In this document: positions 35,859-46,044 of the stretch, one piece after another
Layout: each line of letters opens with the position of its first letter
How positions within the stretch are numbered: the stretch's first letter is position 1
Assembly: GCA_030760725.1 (NCBI GenBank)
Contig: JASWHV010000011.1
Location: 15,525,501 to 15,589,500 of the forward strand
Direction of reading: 5' to 3'
Origin: Neostapfia colusana
Taxonomy: Eukaryota; Streptophyta; Magnoliopsida; Poales; Poaceae
Length of the DNA: 64,000 bases
Notes under the pieces: model-generated
Told to the model about the DNA's origin: nothing
Database searches by the model: none
The model's input: the letters and a program-made list of their open reading frames with translations, nothing else
Translations under genes and position numbers: made by a program

Positions 35859-36291
35859 TGTTGGGTGTTCTCCTCACTGAACTCTCACTGATTTGAGATG
35901 CAAATCGTGTTGGAAATCTAGAGGTGTGGTGTAGATCCAAAACACAAGTGGAGAACCGAATGAAAATGGCTCAGATGAGTTGTGGCGGCGCTCAACAAAC
36001 ACCAGCGCATTCCCCTCCTTTTATTAGCCGGAAGCCACACGTTTTCAACAACTTCAGCCCGGGTTTTACACCATACAAATTTGAAAAGCATGCAGCACAT
36101 GCATGTGCCATGCATGTATGGCCCAAACCACCCCGGGTTGTTTGAAACATAACAACAACACCCTCACACACACTAGAACGTGGTGCAACACATGTGACTC
36201 AGGACACACCCCTGGTTCTTGTCATGTGTGCTTTATTTCCTTGAAGCATAAGGAAATTAAACTTTGACTAAACCTCCAGAAGTACTCAACA
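35859..36291 (-). repeat. Copia 5' LTR
   Basis: This 433 bp LTR starts TGTTGGGTGTTC and ends GTACTCAACA. It is the partner of 31104-31536 and lies next to the primer-binding site. Confidence 0.95.
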
Positions 36292-37018
36292 CTCGGGGTT
36301 GAGGTTTTGTGATCAAAAGATCATGCCGGGGGCTACTCACTCCCACGAGGTGGTCACCAGCGCGATGGAAGAAATGCTGAGGTGGCCTCTTCTTGCAGCT
36401 CGGTGGCGCGCTGTGAGAGCTCGGGTGGTGTTCAACACTGAACAGAGGAAGCCTTCTGGAGCAAATTAAAGTGGCTCAATGACATGTGGGGTCCACCCCC
36501 TTTACTTCTCTTCTTATCCTCCAAATGTTTTAAAAAGATCTTCATTCATGTAAATCCACTCAATCTGACATTTTTGGAGTTTAAACATAGGCTGAATTTT
36601 GAATTAACCAAATCCAGTGTGAATGTCACTTTCAAATTTGAATTCAGCTCAAATTTGGAAATGATCATGTTTAACTCCTTTTTAGCCCACCCTAAAATCA
36701 GGATGTGGCCACCATGAATTTCCTCGAATTCAAAGTTATGAGGATACATGTGTATTCCAAATTTTTGGCAGCAACTTGAGGGGAGCATTTGATATCAAAT
36801 CTGAATTTAAACTACCTCTTACACATGAGAACTTTATGCATGGTGTTTAATTCAACCATGGCTTAACACATTTCAAATGAACGTGAGAGCTCGTTCGGTT
36901 AGACACCCATGTGCATCATCATGTGTATAAAGTTTTTGTAAGTCCCATTTTCATAGATTCCAAACATAACGGTAGTCAACCCTCTGTTTATTGCCTTTAC
37001 ATTTTTGGTACTTCTACA

Positions 37019-37676
37019 CTTCTGAGGCTGAGAATGAAGGTGATGAACAGGCCAACCGTTCAGTTCAAGAATTCCGGTCCAACGGGATGGAGGGAGGACA
37101 CATATCCAAGGAGCTTAGAGAGTTCCTGGATTGCTGCAGCTTATACCTAGAGTACCTCCTCAAGAAAGTCCCTCGTCTCGGACATGAAGAGTAGAAGGCT
37201 GAAGTAACCATCCTATCTAACGGTAGGGTTGTCACACGGCACTTCACACCCACGTGGAGAGCTACAAGGGTAGAAGCAATTGATGATGCTGCATGGGATG
37301 TACTCACCGGACTGTGCTACGCCTTCCGTGAGCAGCTTGAGAACACTACCTTTGAGCTGCACCCGTATCGGAAGAGTGGTACTAGGGAGATCATTGGACC
37401 CCATGGAGGAGCTCTTTCCAACACATAAGCTGCTGACAAATCTCAGAGGTTGCTCGTGGAGTTAGGGAACCTCTATGCAAGCACACAAAAAGAGATCCGT
37501 TACCTCCGCAAGAAGCTATACTTGATGGAAAAACAAGAGGAGACTCGTGCCAACGCGGGAACAAATGGAGCACCAACGTCATCTACTCCTGCATGGACTG
37601 CCGACTCACCTTGGCGTGCGCCCATGTATGGACCACCCCCGTCACACAGTGAGAACAGCACCGGTTCACACAATTA
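37019..37676 (+). pseudogene. Family B upstream ORF (no known function), broken by two stops
   Basis: The frame reads HISKELREFLDCCSLYLEYL, then IDDAAWDVLTGLCYAFREQL, then a Lys/Glu-rich helix (QKEIRYLRKKLYLMEKQEE). It ends at TAA 37674-37676. In-frame stops occur near 37192 and 37426. A similar ORF upstream of gag is known in some grass gypsy elements. Here it is separated from gag by a 300 bp spacer (37677-37977). I cannot assign a function, and the coiled-coil-like helix is the only structural hint. Confidence 0.55.
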
Positions 37677-37977
37677 AGTTTAGGTTCCCTATTGAATAAA
37701 ACCGTAATAGGAACGCTGAGATGTAGTAGGCTAAAATAAGAGTGGTGTGCTGAATTTTCATGATGATTGATTGTGATTGTGTGCTTGGTGTGAGTTGTGG
37801 GACGCTTCGGCGAATGTCCACATCCACACATAGTAGAGGGATGTGAGATGCTTAGGAACTTGTTCACATCCTCATATAGTCTGAAATTAATAAAAGAAGT
37901 TGCTTAGTTCATACACCTTGATGCATATAGTTGGGGAATCAATCTGAATTTCTATTTTCTACTCTACTCTCTCACAG

Positions 37978-38520
37978 ATGGCGAGGGAAAATTCCATCCG
38001 CCACTGAAGGAACGCTCGTGGTAACAACGAACCACATGAGAATGGCAATGTGGAAGTTCCTGAAGATGCCAACCTCAGGGCTGATGCAAGCAACCTTGAG
38101 CATTTGATGGCTATGCATAACCATCTCATGCAAACTATGATACAGACGTTAGTACAGCTGCAGGCCAACAACAACAACAACCCTAACCACGTTCCTGCAA
38201 CCCCATCGCCGCCACCGCCACCACCACCAGCTGCACCATACTATGGTTCTCTGCTTCAACTTTCCGCTCTGCAAATCCACCTCGCTCTAACCAGCCACCA
38301 CAGCAACGACCTGTCATGAATGCACCTCGTATGCCTATGCCTCCTGCACCCCGTCCCAACATGGGCACCTATGCTCAAAACCAGCCTCGCTCAACCCTTC
38401 CTGCTGTTATGGGCAACAAGGCATGCTTTTCATGCGGAGAGGCGGGACACTATGCAAATCAGTGCCCCAAGAAAGGCCTTGGACAGCCGAGCAATGCATC
38501 TAAGTAGAACCCACGGCCGA
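37978..38520 (+). pseudogene. Family B gag remnant: capsid region deleted, zinc knuckle kept
   Basis: It starts at ATG 37978 and meets a stop within about 10 codons. A proline run (PSPPPPPPPAAPYYG) near 38205-38245 is followed almost at once by QQRPVMNAPRMPMPP and the CCHC knuckle CFSCGEAGHYANQC at 38424-38465. The usual capsid of roughly 200 residues between these parts is absent, which implies an in-element deletion. Confidence 0.8.
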
Positions 38521-38559
38521 ATGGAGGAGCAATGCAAGGTAACCATGGACAGCAGAACT

Positions 38560-39060
38560 ATGCTCGTGACAATGTGAATCACGTCTCTGCCGAGGAAGCA
38601 CGACAAGCTGAGGACGTCGTGATTGGTATGTTTCTCGCCAACTCCAACCCAGCCACTGCTTTATTTGATTCCGGAGCATCGCATTCATTCATCTCATCTA
38701 AGTATGTTGCCAAGCATAACATGCCCATATGCCACATGAAAAAACTATGTTGGTAATTCTCCTGGTGGAGAGATGAGGACTAATATAATATGTCCGAAAG
38801 TAAGCCTTAAAATAAGGGGGGTAGACTTTCTTGCCAACCTTATTGTCTTGGACTCCCAAGGGATTGATACAATACTTGGAATGGACTGGTTAAACAAGTA
38901 CAACAGAGTAATTCAATGTGCTAAGAGGATCATGCAGTTGACAAGTGAGCATGGAACCCGTGTCGAGTTTGAGGCAGCCCAACCTACAACCGAGAAGGCA
39001 GTGCTGAACCACATCGAAGAAGTGACATTGGAAAGCATTCCAATGGTTCAATAATATTCA
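38560..39060 (+). pseudogene. Family B protease region
   Basis: The aspartic protease active-site motif ALFDSGASHSFIS lies at about 38658-38696, with the GAT codon at 38667. The later protease motif ILGMDWLNKYN follows at about 38874-38906. A frame change lies between them near 38755. Confidence 0.85.
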
Positions 39061-40020
39061 GATGTGTTTCCCGAAGAACTGCCAGGTATGCCACCTGATC
39101 GGGACATTGAATTTTCCATTGATTTGGTACCCGGAACAGCACCTATAGCTAAGAGGCCATATATGATGCCTGCTAATGAATTAGTGGAGTTTAAGAAACA
39201 AATTCAGGAGCAGCTAGATAAGGGATTTATACGCCCAAGCTCATCACCTTGGGAAGCCCCCGTGCTTTTCATAGACAAGAAGGATCGAACCCAAAGGATA
39301 TGTGTGGACTATAGGTCTCCTAACGAAGTGATGATCAAGAACAAGTACCTGCTGCCCTGCATAGAGGACTTATTCGATCAAATGAAAGGGGCCCGTATTT
39401 TCTGTAAGATTGATCTTTGGTTGGGATAATTCCAGGTGAAGATTAAACCCTCTGACATACCCAAGACGGCTTTTCAAACACGGTATGGTTCGTACGAGTA
39501 TACCGTCATGTCATTTGGGTTGACGAATGCACCTGCATACTTTATGTACCTCATGAATAAGGTCTTCATGGAGTACTTGGACAAGTTCATCGTGGTTTTC
39601 ACCGATGACATCTTGGTGTATTAAAAAAGCAAGGAAGAACACGAAGAACACTTGAGATTGACATTGCAGAAACTGCGAGAGCATCAATTGTATGCTAAGT
39701 TCAGCAAGTGTCAATTTCAACTAAAGGAGATATCGTTCTTAGGCCACATCATCTCCGAATAAGGAGTATTGGTTGACCCCGGAAATGTGAGGGATGCTTT
39801 GAAGTGGAACCAATCGCAGAATGTGAGAGGTATTTGGAGTTTCCTTGGGATGGCTAGGTACTACCGCCGGTTCATCAAGGATTTCTCCAAAATAGCGACA
39901 CCTATGACTGAACTGCTGATAAAAGGGAAAGCGTTTCGGTGGACACAAGCGTGTCAAGACAGCTTTGAGGAGTTAAGGAAGAGATTGACAACAGCACAGG
40001 TATTGGTATTGCCGTACATG
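39061..40020 (+). pseudogene. Family B reverse transcriptase, three in-frame stops
   Basis: The frame runs through FPEELPGMPPDRDIEF, PIAKRPYMMPANELVE, GFIRPSSSPWEAPVLFI, YTVMSFGLTNAPAYFM and FLGMARYYRRFIKDFS. The catalytic box at 39598-39609 reads FTDD, where FIDD or YIDD is usual. In-frame TAA codons lie at 39427-39429, 39622-39624 and about 39760. The frame itself is kept from 38773 to 40473, so decay here is by point mutation. Confidence 0.93.
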
Positions 40021-40473
40021 AGCAAGATCTTTGATATATATTGTAATGCCTCAAGAGAAGGACTTGGATGTGTGCTTATGCAAGAAGGCCAAGTTGTAGC
40101 CTATGCATCGATGCAATTAAAGAAACATGATCTGAATTACCCTACGCACGACCTGGAACTTGCAGCAGTGGTACATGCCTTGAAGATTTGGAGGCATTAC
40201 ATCCTAGGTCACCGATGTGAGATCTATATGGATCACAAAAGCATCAATTATATATTCACGCAAACGGATCTGAATTTGAGGCAACGTCGATGGTTGGAAC
40301 TCATCAAGAATTATGATGTAGGAATCAATAATCACCCCGGCAAGGCCAATGTAGTAGCGGATGCATTGATCCAAAAGGGAGAATGTCACCAACTAACGGT
40401 TCGGGAGCTGCCAACCAAGATGCGTAAGGAGTTTGAACGGTTACATCTCTGGTTCTTGAATGAGTGGGGGTGA
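40021..40473 (+). pseudogene. Family B RNase H
   Basis: Motifs YCNASREGLGCVLMQ, YPTHDLELAAVVHALKIWRH and MDHKSINYIFTQTDLNLRQR identify the RNase H domain. The first motif has Asn where Asp is usual in YCDAS. The frame is continuous with reverse transcriptase and ends at TGA 40471-40473. A frame change near 40465 leads into integrase. Confidence 0.92.
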
Positions 40474-41290
40474 TAGAACTGAACTCAACACTGGAACAAG
40501 AGATACGAGATAGTCAAGCAACAGATGAGGAGATAAAGGAAATTAAGGAAAGAATCCGACAAGGGATAGAGAAGGATTTCAAGGAACACGAGAACGGCAC
40601 GCTTTTGTTAGGAAAAAAGATTTGTGTGCCTAACGTGAAGCACATCCGTGATGTGATACTAAAGGAGGCACATGACTCACCTTATTCCATACATCCCGGC
40701 TGTACGAAGATGTACAAGGACCTTAAAAATTTCTACTGGTGGGATGGCATGAAAAGGGACATATCTGAATATGTTGCCCTATGCCACACGTGCCAACGAG
40801 TGAAGGCTGAGCACCAAAGACCCGCTGGATTATTGCAGCCGTTAAAAATACCTGAGTGGAAGTGGAAAGAAATCAGTATGGACTTAATAGTCGGATTGCC
40901 ACGTACTCAGTCCGGCTACGACTTATTTGGTTTATCATTGACCAATTGATGAAACCAGCCCAATTCATTCCTGTTAGGACCAAGTACACCGTGGCACAAT
41001 TAGCCGAGCTGTATATGGAGCAAATCGTATGTCGTACATGGTTGAATTTGACCTCTAGGTTCTGGAAGAAGATGCATGAAGCCATGGGTACATGGTTGAA
41101 TTTCAGCTCCGCGTATCACCCGCAAACCGACGGGCAAACTGAGAGGACAAATCAATTTTTGGAAGACATGTTGAGAGCTTGCGCCTTGAAACATGGGCGT
41201 AGTTGGGACAGGAGCTTGCCGTATGCTGAATTCTCATACAACAATAGTTACAAAGCCATCTTGAAGATGTCACCTTTCGAGGCATTATAA
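40464..41290 (+). pseudogene. Family B integrase lacking its second catalytic aspartate
   Basis: The HHCC zinc domain is present (HPGCTKMYKDLKNFYWWDGM, then CHTCQRVK). The first catalytic block ISMDLIVGLPRTQSGYD is also present. A frame change lies near 40925. The normal SDRGxQF block with the second acidic residue is missing: CRTWLNLTSRFWKKMHEAMG skips it. The third block AYHPQTDGQTERTNQ is kept. Deletion of the second block makes the enzyme inactive. Confidence 0.88.
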
Positions 41291-41579
41291 GGCGGACGTT
41301 GTAGAACACCCCTGTTCTGGAATGAAACTAGAAAAAGCCAAGTATTTGGACCCGAAGTGCTGCAAGACGCCGAGAAGCAAGTCCAAACAATACGTGAAAA
41401 CGTGAAGGTCGCTCAATCACGACAGAAAAGGCTATGCGGACAATAGGCGAAGGAATTTGACATTCCAAGTCGGGGACTTCATGTATCTCAAGGTGTATCC
41501 CAGGCCAACGATGGTTTAACGTCAAAGGCAAGTTAGCACCTTTCTACATCAGGTCATTCAAGATTTTGGGCAAGCGAGG

Positions 41580-41890
41580 AGAGATAGAGCTGCCAACACA
41601 CCTCTCCGACGTGCACGATGTATTTCACGTATCGCAACTCAAGAAGTGCCTAAGAGTGTCGTAAGAACAAGTACCAATAGATGAGTTAGAATTTCAGGAG
41701 GATTTGACCTACACGGAACGCCGCATCACAATCCTGGACATAAAGGAAAGAGTCACGAGGAACAAAGTAATCCGTTGGTGCAAAGTACAATAGAGCCATC
41801 ACACGAAAGCTGAGGCTACATGGGAGCGTGAGGAAGACCTCAAGACGGAATTCGCTCATCTTTTCTCCACTCTATCGAATCTCGAGGGCG
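41580..41890 (+). pseudogene. Family B chromodomain-like C-terminus
   Basis: The segment reads DVHDVFHVSQLKKCLRVS, then, after a stop, DLTYTERRITILDIKERVTR, a second stop, and SHHTKAEATWEREEDL. The layout (aromatic box, then a WEREEDL end just before the polypurine tract) is that of the divergent chromodomain in Tekay/Del chromoviruses. Such domains are thought to steer integration to heterochromatin, which fits the nested insertions seen here. Confidence 0.72.
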
Positions 41891-41898
41891 AGATTCAC

Positions 41899-41914
41899 TT
41901 TAAGGGGGTAGGTT
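41899..41914 (+). promoter_or_regulatory. Family B polypurine tract
   Basis: TTTAAGGGGGTAGGTT directly precedes the LTR start at 41915. The end of the same sequence is preserved at 19915-19922. Confidence 0.8.
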
Positions 41915-44636
41915 TGTAACACCCTCATATTTACTACCATGCATTGCATACATTTTTCATGTAGAGAAGAATTTAAAAGAAGAAGAAAATAAAGGGAGGA
42001 ATATAGAAACAAATAAAATAATAAAAGGAAATAAAAATAGGAAATAATGAAAATATATAGAAAAGAAAAAAGAAATAAAATGAAAAATGAAAAAAAAACA
42101 ATAAATAAAAATAGCCAAATCTGGACACCCCCAATTTTCCCTAATTTTCTCCCAAAACCCCTCCCCCTAAATTTCCCCCAAAAGATCCCCTATGGAATTT
42201 TCCCCCACATTTGGGGGGAATTTTTGCCCCCAAATTGGCCTTACCACCAAGGGTGGGAAACCCTTGCCGGCACCCCCTCCCCTTGGCCGCACCACCTAAA
42301 GGGGGGAACCCTAGCCGCCCCCCTTCTTTCTTTGTTGGATTTTCTTTTTCCCCCAAATAATATCAGCCCTTGGTGGAAAATAAATAATTAAATTACAGCC
42401 CCTAGCTCCCAACTCTTCTAAAATTAAATCTCAGCCCTTGAATAAATGAGTTGCTAAAATCCTAGCCCTTTAGCTATTTTCTCCCCTTTATAAATATAAC
42501 TCTCCCCCCTAGCCGCCACCCCTAGCCATATTTTTCTGGCCGCCACCCCCTCTCTCTGCTGCCAAGCCTTGGTCGCTGTCGAAGCTCCGCCACGCCTCGC
42601 CGTCGCAGGAGAAGAAGCCCCCGACATTCTGCCCTGCCGCAGCTGCACAAATCTCAAAATGAAAGCCCCAGCTGTTGTCATTGCAAGGAAGAGGGTCCTG
42701 CTGCAAGGAGGAGAGGAGGAAAAAGTGAGGTAGGTCTCTGTTACCCTTTCTTACCACGTCGCCGCTGTTTCTACGCACCCGTTTTCTCCATCCCCTGCGA
42801 GCAGAAATTTCTGCCTATGGGCAGACCATGTTTCGGTCAAGTTTTGACGCTGGATCTGATCTACAAATTGAGTCATGATCATAACCATGTCCACACTTGA
42901 TTCCAGCAGCCTTGTTCATCATAAAAACCCTTGGAAGCTTACTAAAACTTGCAAGAACACGTGCGAACTGATTTTTATAAACTGCACCATAGAAATTGCA
43001 TAAATCCACCTCATTGCATCTTGAGTAGAGTTTGTACACGATAATTGATTGTTGTAATCTTCGTATGTGCGTGGTCGTGAGTAGGACACGCTCAAGAGGC
43101 CGTCTACGAGGAACTATAGCACCAAGACTTCGAGACGCTTGAGCAACACGAACCGCAGGAGCAAGGCAAGTGTCCCTTGACCATATTTAACTGAAGTTTT
43201 CAAAACTGTTTTGTTTGTGAAAATTGCATGCTCGTGTCAAATTGATGGGAAACCCTTTAGTAGGAGTTTACTAGCTTTGTTAGCCACCCTTGTCACCGGG
43301 AAAATTGTTGAGTCTGGTATGGTTGTTTTCTCTTTTGCTTCACATAACTTACGGGATTCGGACTGAAATAAACATGTTAGCTACTGCACTCATAAAGATT
43401 AAAGATGATGAGAATTTGATAATGTTAATGAGCATGGAATCGGGGAGATATAGGCAAGCTTGGTTCGTGGATTGTGCTGAATGAGATGGTGGTTTTGCTT
43501 GCCTTGGATCTAAGGTCCGGTTCATGTGAGAACATGCCAGGAAAACAGTGCCACCACAAGGCCAAATATCGATGCGGCTTAGCTGACTAATTAGGTGTGT
43601 TGCTAGCTTGTTATGGACCATTGGATGGCGCGAGGAATGGGAGTCGAGGAGGACTGCCCTGGGAACTGCATGGCATACGAGGGGGCCTGTGGGTGGGAGA
43701 ATGGAGATTCGAGCCTGCTGGTGAAACCTCAGTAGGTCCGTACATTCTAGTAGCCCCTTTGTAAAGGCTATTTTGTGATCTCTTGGCCATACATGAACAG
43801 TTGTATAGTGGTATAACCGAGATTGTCTAGTCACCGACGGGTGACGAAATCACGAACTTGTGGGTAAAGTGGTGCCACCTCTGCAGAGTGTAAAACTATC
43901 ATGATAGGCGTGCTTCCGGTTACAAGCACCTGTCCAACTTTCATAAGGCAAACCTTGGGATGTTTATTCGGGTATGGTTATGGTATTGTCATTGAGACTG
44001 TTCTAGGAGTGGTTTGGGTCATGGATAGGAGATTGGATTCGGTTATATGAATATGTGTTGATATGAGATGAACTTGAGAAAGAGCATTGGTTAGTTGAGA
44101 CTTGATTAATAATGATGAATTATGATGGAGGGATGATGATTTACTTGGTTATGTTGGTATTTAACTCACCTAGAGATAGTTGTTGTTTTTATCGTGTTTG
44201 TGAAACAAAATTTGCTTGCTGCAATGAACCTCTTTATTCCCTACCTTATTGTAGGCTACATGTCATACTTTTCCCGCACTTGCTGAGTACGACATGTACT
44301 CACCCTTGCATTTCCACAAATGAATCAGCTACAGAAGAAGAATACTTCGAGGAACAGATGGAGTACTAGGCGTGAGCACTACTGTCAACACGCCTGTGGA
44401 GTCAAAGTTGGAGCCTGCTGTCTTAGTCATTTTCCGCTGTCGTTAGAGTCTTCCGCTGCAAGAATAAGTTATATATTCAGGAGTGAGACAATGAGTCATT
44501 GTAATAAGTTACTTGAACACTATTTGTACGTGGTTATATTCTGAATTTTAGTTTGTGAAGTACATGTGTATGTGTAATGGACATACTGGGCACAAATGCG
44601 CATTCACTTGGTTCATTTTTGGAACCGGGTGTCACA
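41915..44636 (+). repeat. Family B 3' LTR, complete (2722 bp)
   Basis: It starts TGTAACACCCTC and ends GGTGTCACA. It contains an A-rich first 200 bases, C-rich tracts (42125-42340), a TATA box at 42489-42496 and a GC-rich leader after it. The bases CAGGC at 44637-44641 are the expected target duplication, whose partner lies upstream of the window. ORFs inside are not supported. Confidence 0.93.
42489..42496 (+). promoter_or_regulatory. TATA box of family B 3' LTR
   Basis: TATAAATA in the context CTCCCCTTTATAAATATAACTC is conserved in all three B LTRs in the window. It is followed by a C-rich leader, a likely start region for transcription. Confidence 0.6.
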
Positions 44637-45149
44637 CAGGCTGCATTGAGAGACCACATGAGACTCCAAGAAGATCACATGAGACAACAAGAAGAGTGCA
44701 TAAAAGTACAAAATGACTACTTCTCGAACCTAGCAACATGGCAACAAGCGATGCAGGTACATTGATATAAGAGTTCAAGTATTTATGTTAACATTTAGAG
44801 AATAACTATGCTAAACATTTTAAGATAAATTTAGTGATACTTTTTCAGCTTGGACGGCCAGCCACCGCTACCGCCGCCTCCACAGCTACCGACGTCTCCA
44901 CCGCTACTGGTGCCTGCACAACCTCTTCCTGCTGGAACACAGGTATATATACTTGTTATGTTCTCTTTCACTTTTCCAACTATTATTATACTTATAACAT
45001 GTATCATTGTTTATCGTTAAGGATCATCCTTGAGGCCACAAGACCTCTAGAGTCCTCATGTTACAAATTTGCACACATCGTCTTCAGGAGGATGGTGTGG
45101 AGGAGAAGACTTTATCGATCAGTTCTTTGCTCCTGGTGGTAGTAACTAG
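44637..45149 (+). pseudogene. CACTA-2 ORF1 C-terminal exons
   Basis: The first visible exon (44640-44756) reads ALRDHMRLQEDHMRQQEECI, then NLATWQQAMQ, and stops at a GT splice site (CAGGTACATT). A middle Ala/Thr/Pro-rich exon lies near 44850-44942. The last exon (about 45022-45149) ends DFIDQFFAPGGSN at TAG 45147-45149. The FAPGGS tail matches the end of CACTA-1 ORF1. The upstream exons are missing from the window. Confidence 0.7.
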
Positions 45150-45571
45150 GTAAGTTGATGATACCCACTAAGAAGCCTCGGGAGTCCTCGTGTTAAATAT
45201 GTTCCATTTTTTGTTTTGAATATGAATTCATTTTTAAGAAGCTATAGAAAGAATAGATATCATGTTACTTTTTATTTGCATTTTATCAAAAATGCTAAAT
45301 ACTTCGTTTTGGCTTGATACAGGGAGAACGGCGAGCGGGGAGACTTGATGAGGCAAGAAGAGAGTTGCAGTGTTTTATGAACCATGTAATGGATATTTTT
45401 AATGTGACTTGAACTATGTTGTTAGTTCTAATGTGTTATCAAGTATGTAATGGACATTTTAATGTGAACTCTACATGGTTGTGAGTTGAAATGCATTATA
45501 TTTGTTATGAAGAGTGAAAATATGCAGTGTATTTGTTGCTAATACTATTATGTTTATTTATAATTATTGGG

Positions 45572-45622
45572 TTTCATGTCTAGCCGACCCCAACATGCTT
45601 GGGATTAAGGCTTGGATGTTGA
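45572..45622 (+). repeat. Au-SINE-like 3' tail
   Basis: The segment CTAGCCGACCCCAACATGCT, followed by TGGGATTAAGGCTTGGATGTTG, closely resembles the conserved 3' part of Au SINEs, which end in TTG repeats in many plants. The 5' pol III boxes were not found, so only the tail remains. Confidence 0.55.
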
Positions 45623-45689
45623 CTATTCTGTTTATTTATGTGCTCGAAACGAAACAATAAGCATGGTTTTTTACATTGTTATGTTATGT

Positions 45690-46033
45690 ATTTTCATGGG
45701 CCAGCTTGTAGCCAATGAAAATAATGTCTAATTATTTTCGTGGATAAGCCATAAACCCACAAAAATAATGCCACAATATTTTCGTGAGCTATTTCCTAGC
45801 CCACGTAAATAATGCCTCAATATTTTCGTGGGCCACAAGCTGGCCCACAAAAATACTATGGCAGTATTTTCGTGGCATCAAGCTGGCCCACGAAAATATT
45901 GTGGCATTATTTTCGTAGGCTAGCAAATGGCCCATGAAAATAGTTGTTTTCGTGGGCCTCGGCTCAGGAAAGAGCTTTATTTCCGTGTGCTTTTTTATAT
46001 TTTTTTGTTTTTCTGGCTCACAAAAATAATGTG
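45690..46033. repeat. CACTA-2 subterminal repeats
   Basis: Alternating direct and inverted copies of TATTTTCGTGGGC and GGCCCACGAAAATA occur about every 25-40 bases, roughly ten in all, up to the terminus. The unit is unrelated to the ACGACGG unit of CACTA-1 and CACTA-3. Confidence 0.82.
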
Positions 46034-46044
46034 TTTTTGTAGTG

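Larger units (their letters stand above)
31104..36291 (-). mobile_element. Ty1/copia retrotransposon, full length (5188 bp), coding region lightly damaged
   Basis: Two 433 bp LTRs (31104-31536 and 35859-36291) start TGTTGGGT and end CTCAACA. The target duplication CTCGG lies at 31099-31103 and 36292-36296. On the minus strand the order is 5' LTR, primer-binding site, gag, protease, integrase, reverse transcriptase, RNase H, polypurine tract and 3' LTR, which is the copia order. I count 19 mismatches between the LTRs over 433 positions (4.4 percent), 14 of them transitions. It is younger than the LTR of C that it entered. Confidence 0.97.
29038..37018 (-). repeat. Element C right LTR (5' LTR on minus strand), split by a copia element
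   Basis: The LTR spans TGTCTGTGGTGG at 29038 to GGTACTTCTACA at 37018. Removing the copia element (31104-36291) and one copy of its target duplication leaves about 2.79 kb. The first 300 bases are homologous to the 3' end of the element A LTR in inverse orientation. Bases 30200-30950 are AT-rich, and the GC-rich part seen in the left LTR is missing. At 37019 the sequence changes abruptly to family B internal sequence, so CTTCT (37019-37023) is the predicted target duplication. Confidence 0.85.
37019..41914 (+). mobile_element. Family B Ty3/gypsy chromovirus: internal region, 5' part missing
   Basis: This is the remaining internal part of a Tekay/Del-like gypsy element. Its 5' LTR, primer site and first internal bases were separated by the insertion of element C and should lie upstream of the window. 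From left to right it carries an upstream ORF, gag with a zinc knuckle, protease, reverse transcriptase, RNase H, integrase and a chromodomain-like C-terminus, then a polypurine tract at about 41900-41914. Several stops, frame changes and deletions make it inactive. Confidence 0.92.
44637..46044 (+). mobile_element. CACTA-2: right (3') part of a second CACTA element
   Basis: The right terminus reads TTTTTGTAGTG at 46034-46044, the inverse of a CACTACAAAAA terminus. It is preceded by subterminal repeats. The left part was separated by the family B insertion and should lie upstream. The coding remnant is on the plus strand, so this element points opposite to CACTA-1 and CACTA-3. The terminus and the repeat unit differ from those of the other two, so it belongs to a separate family. 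Confidence 0.85.
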
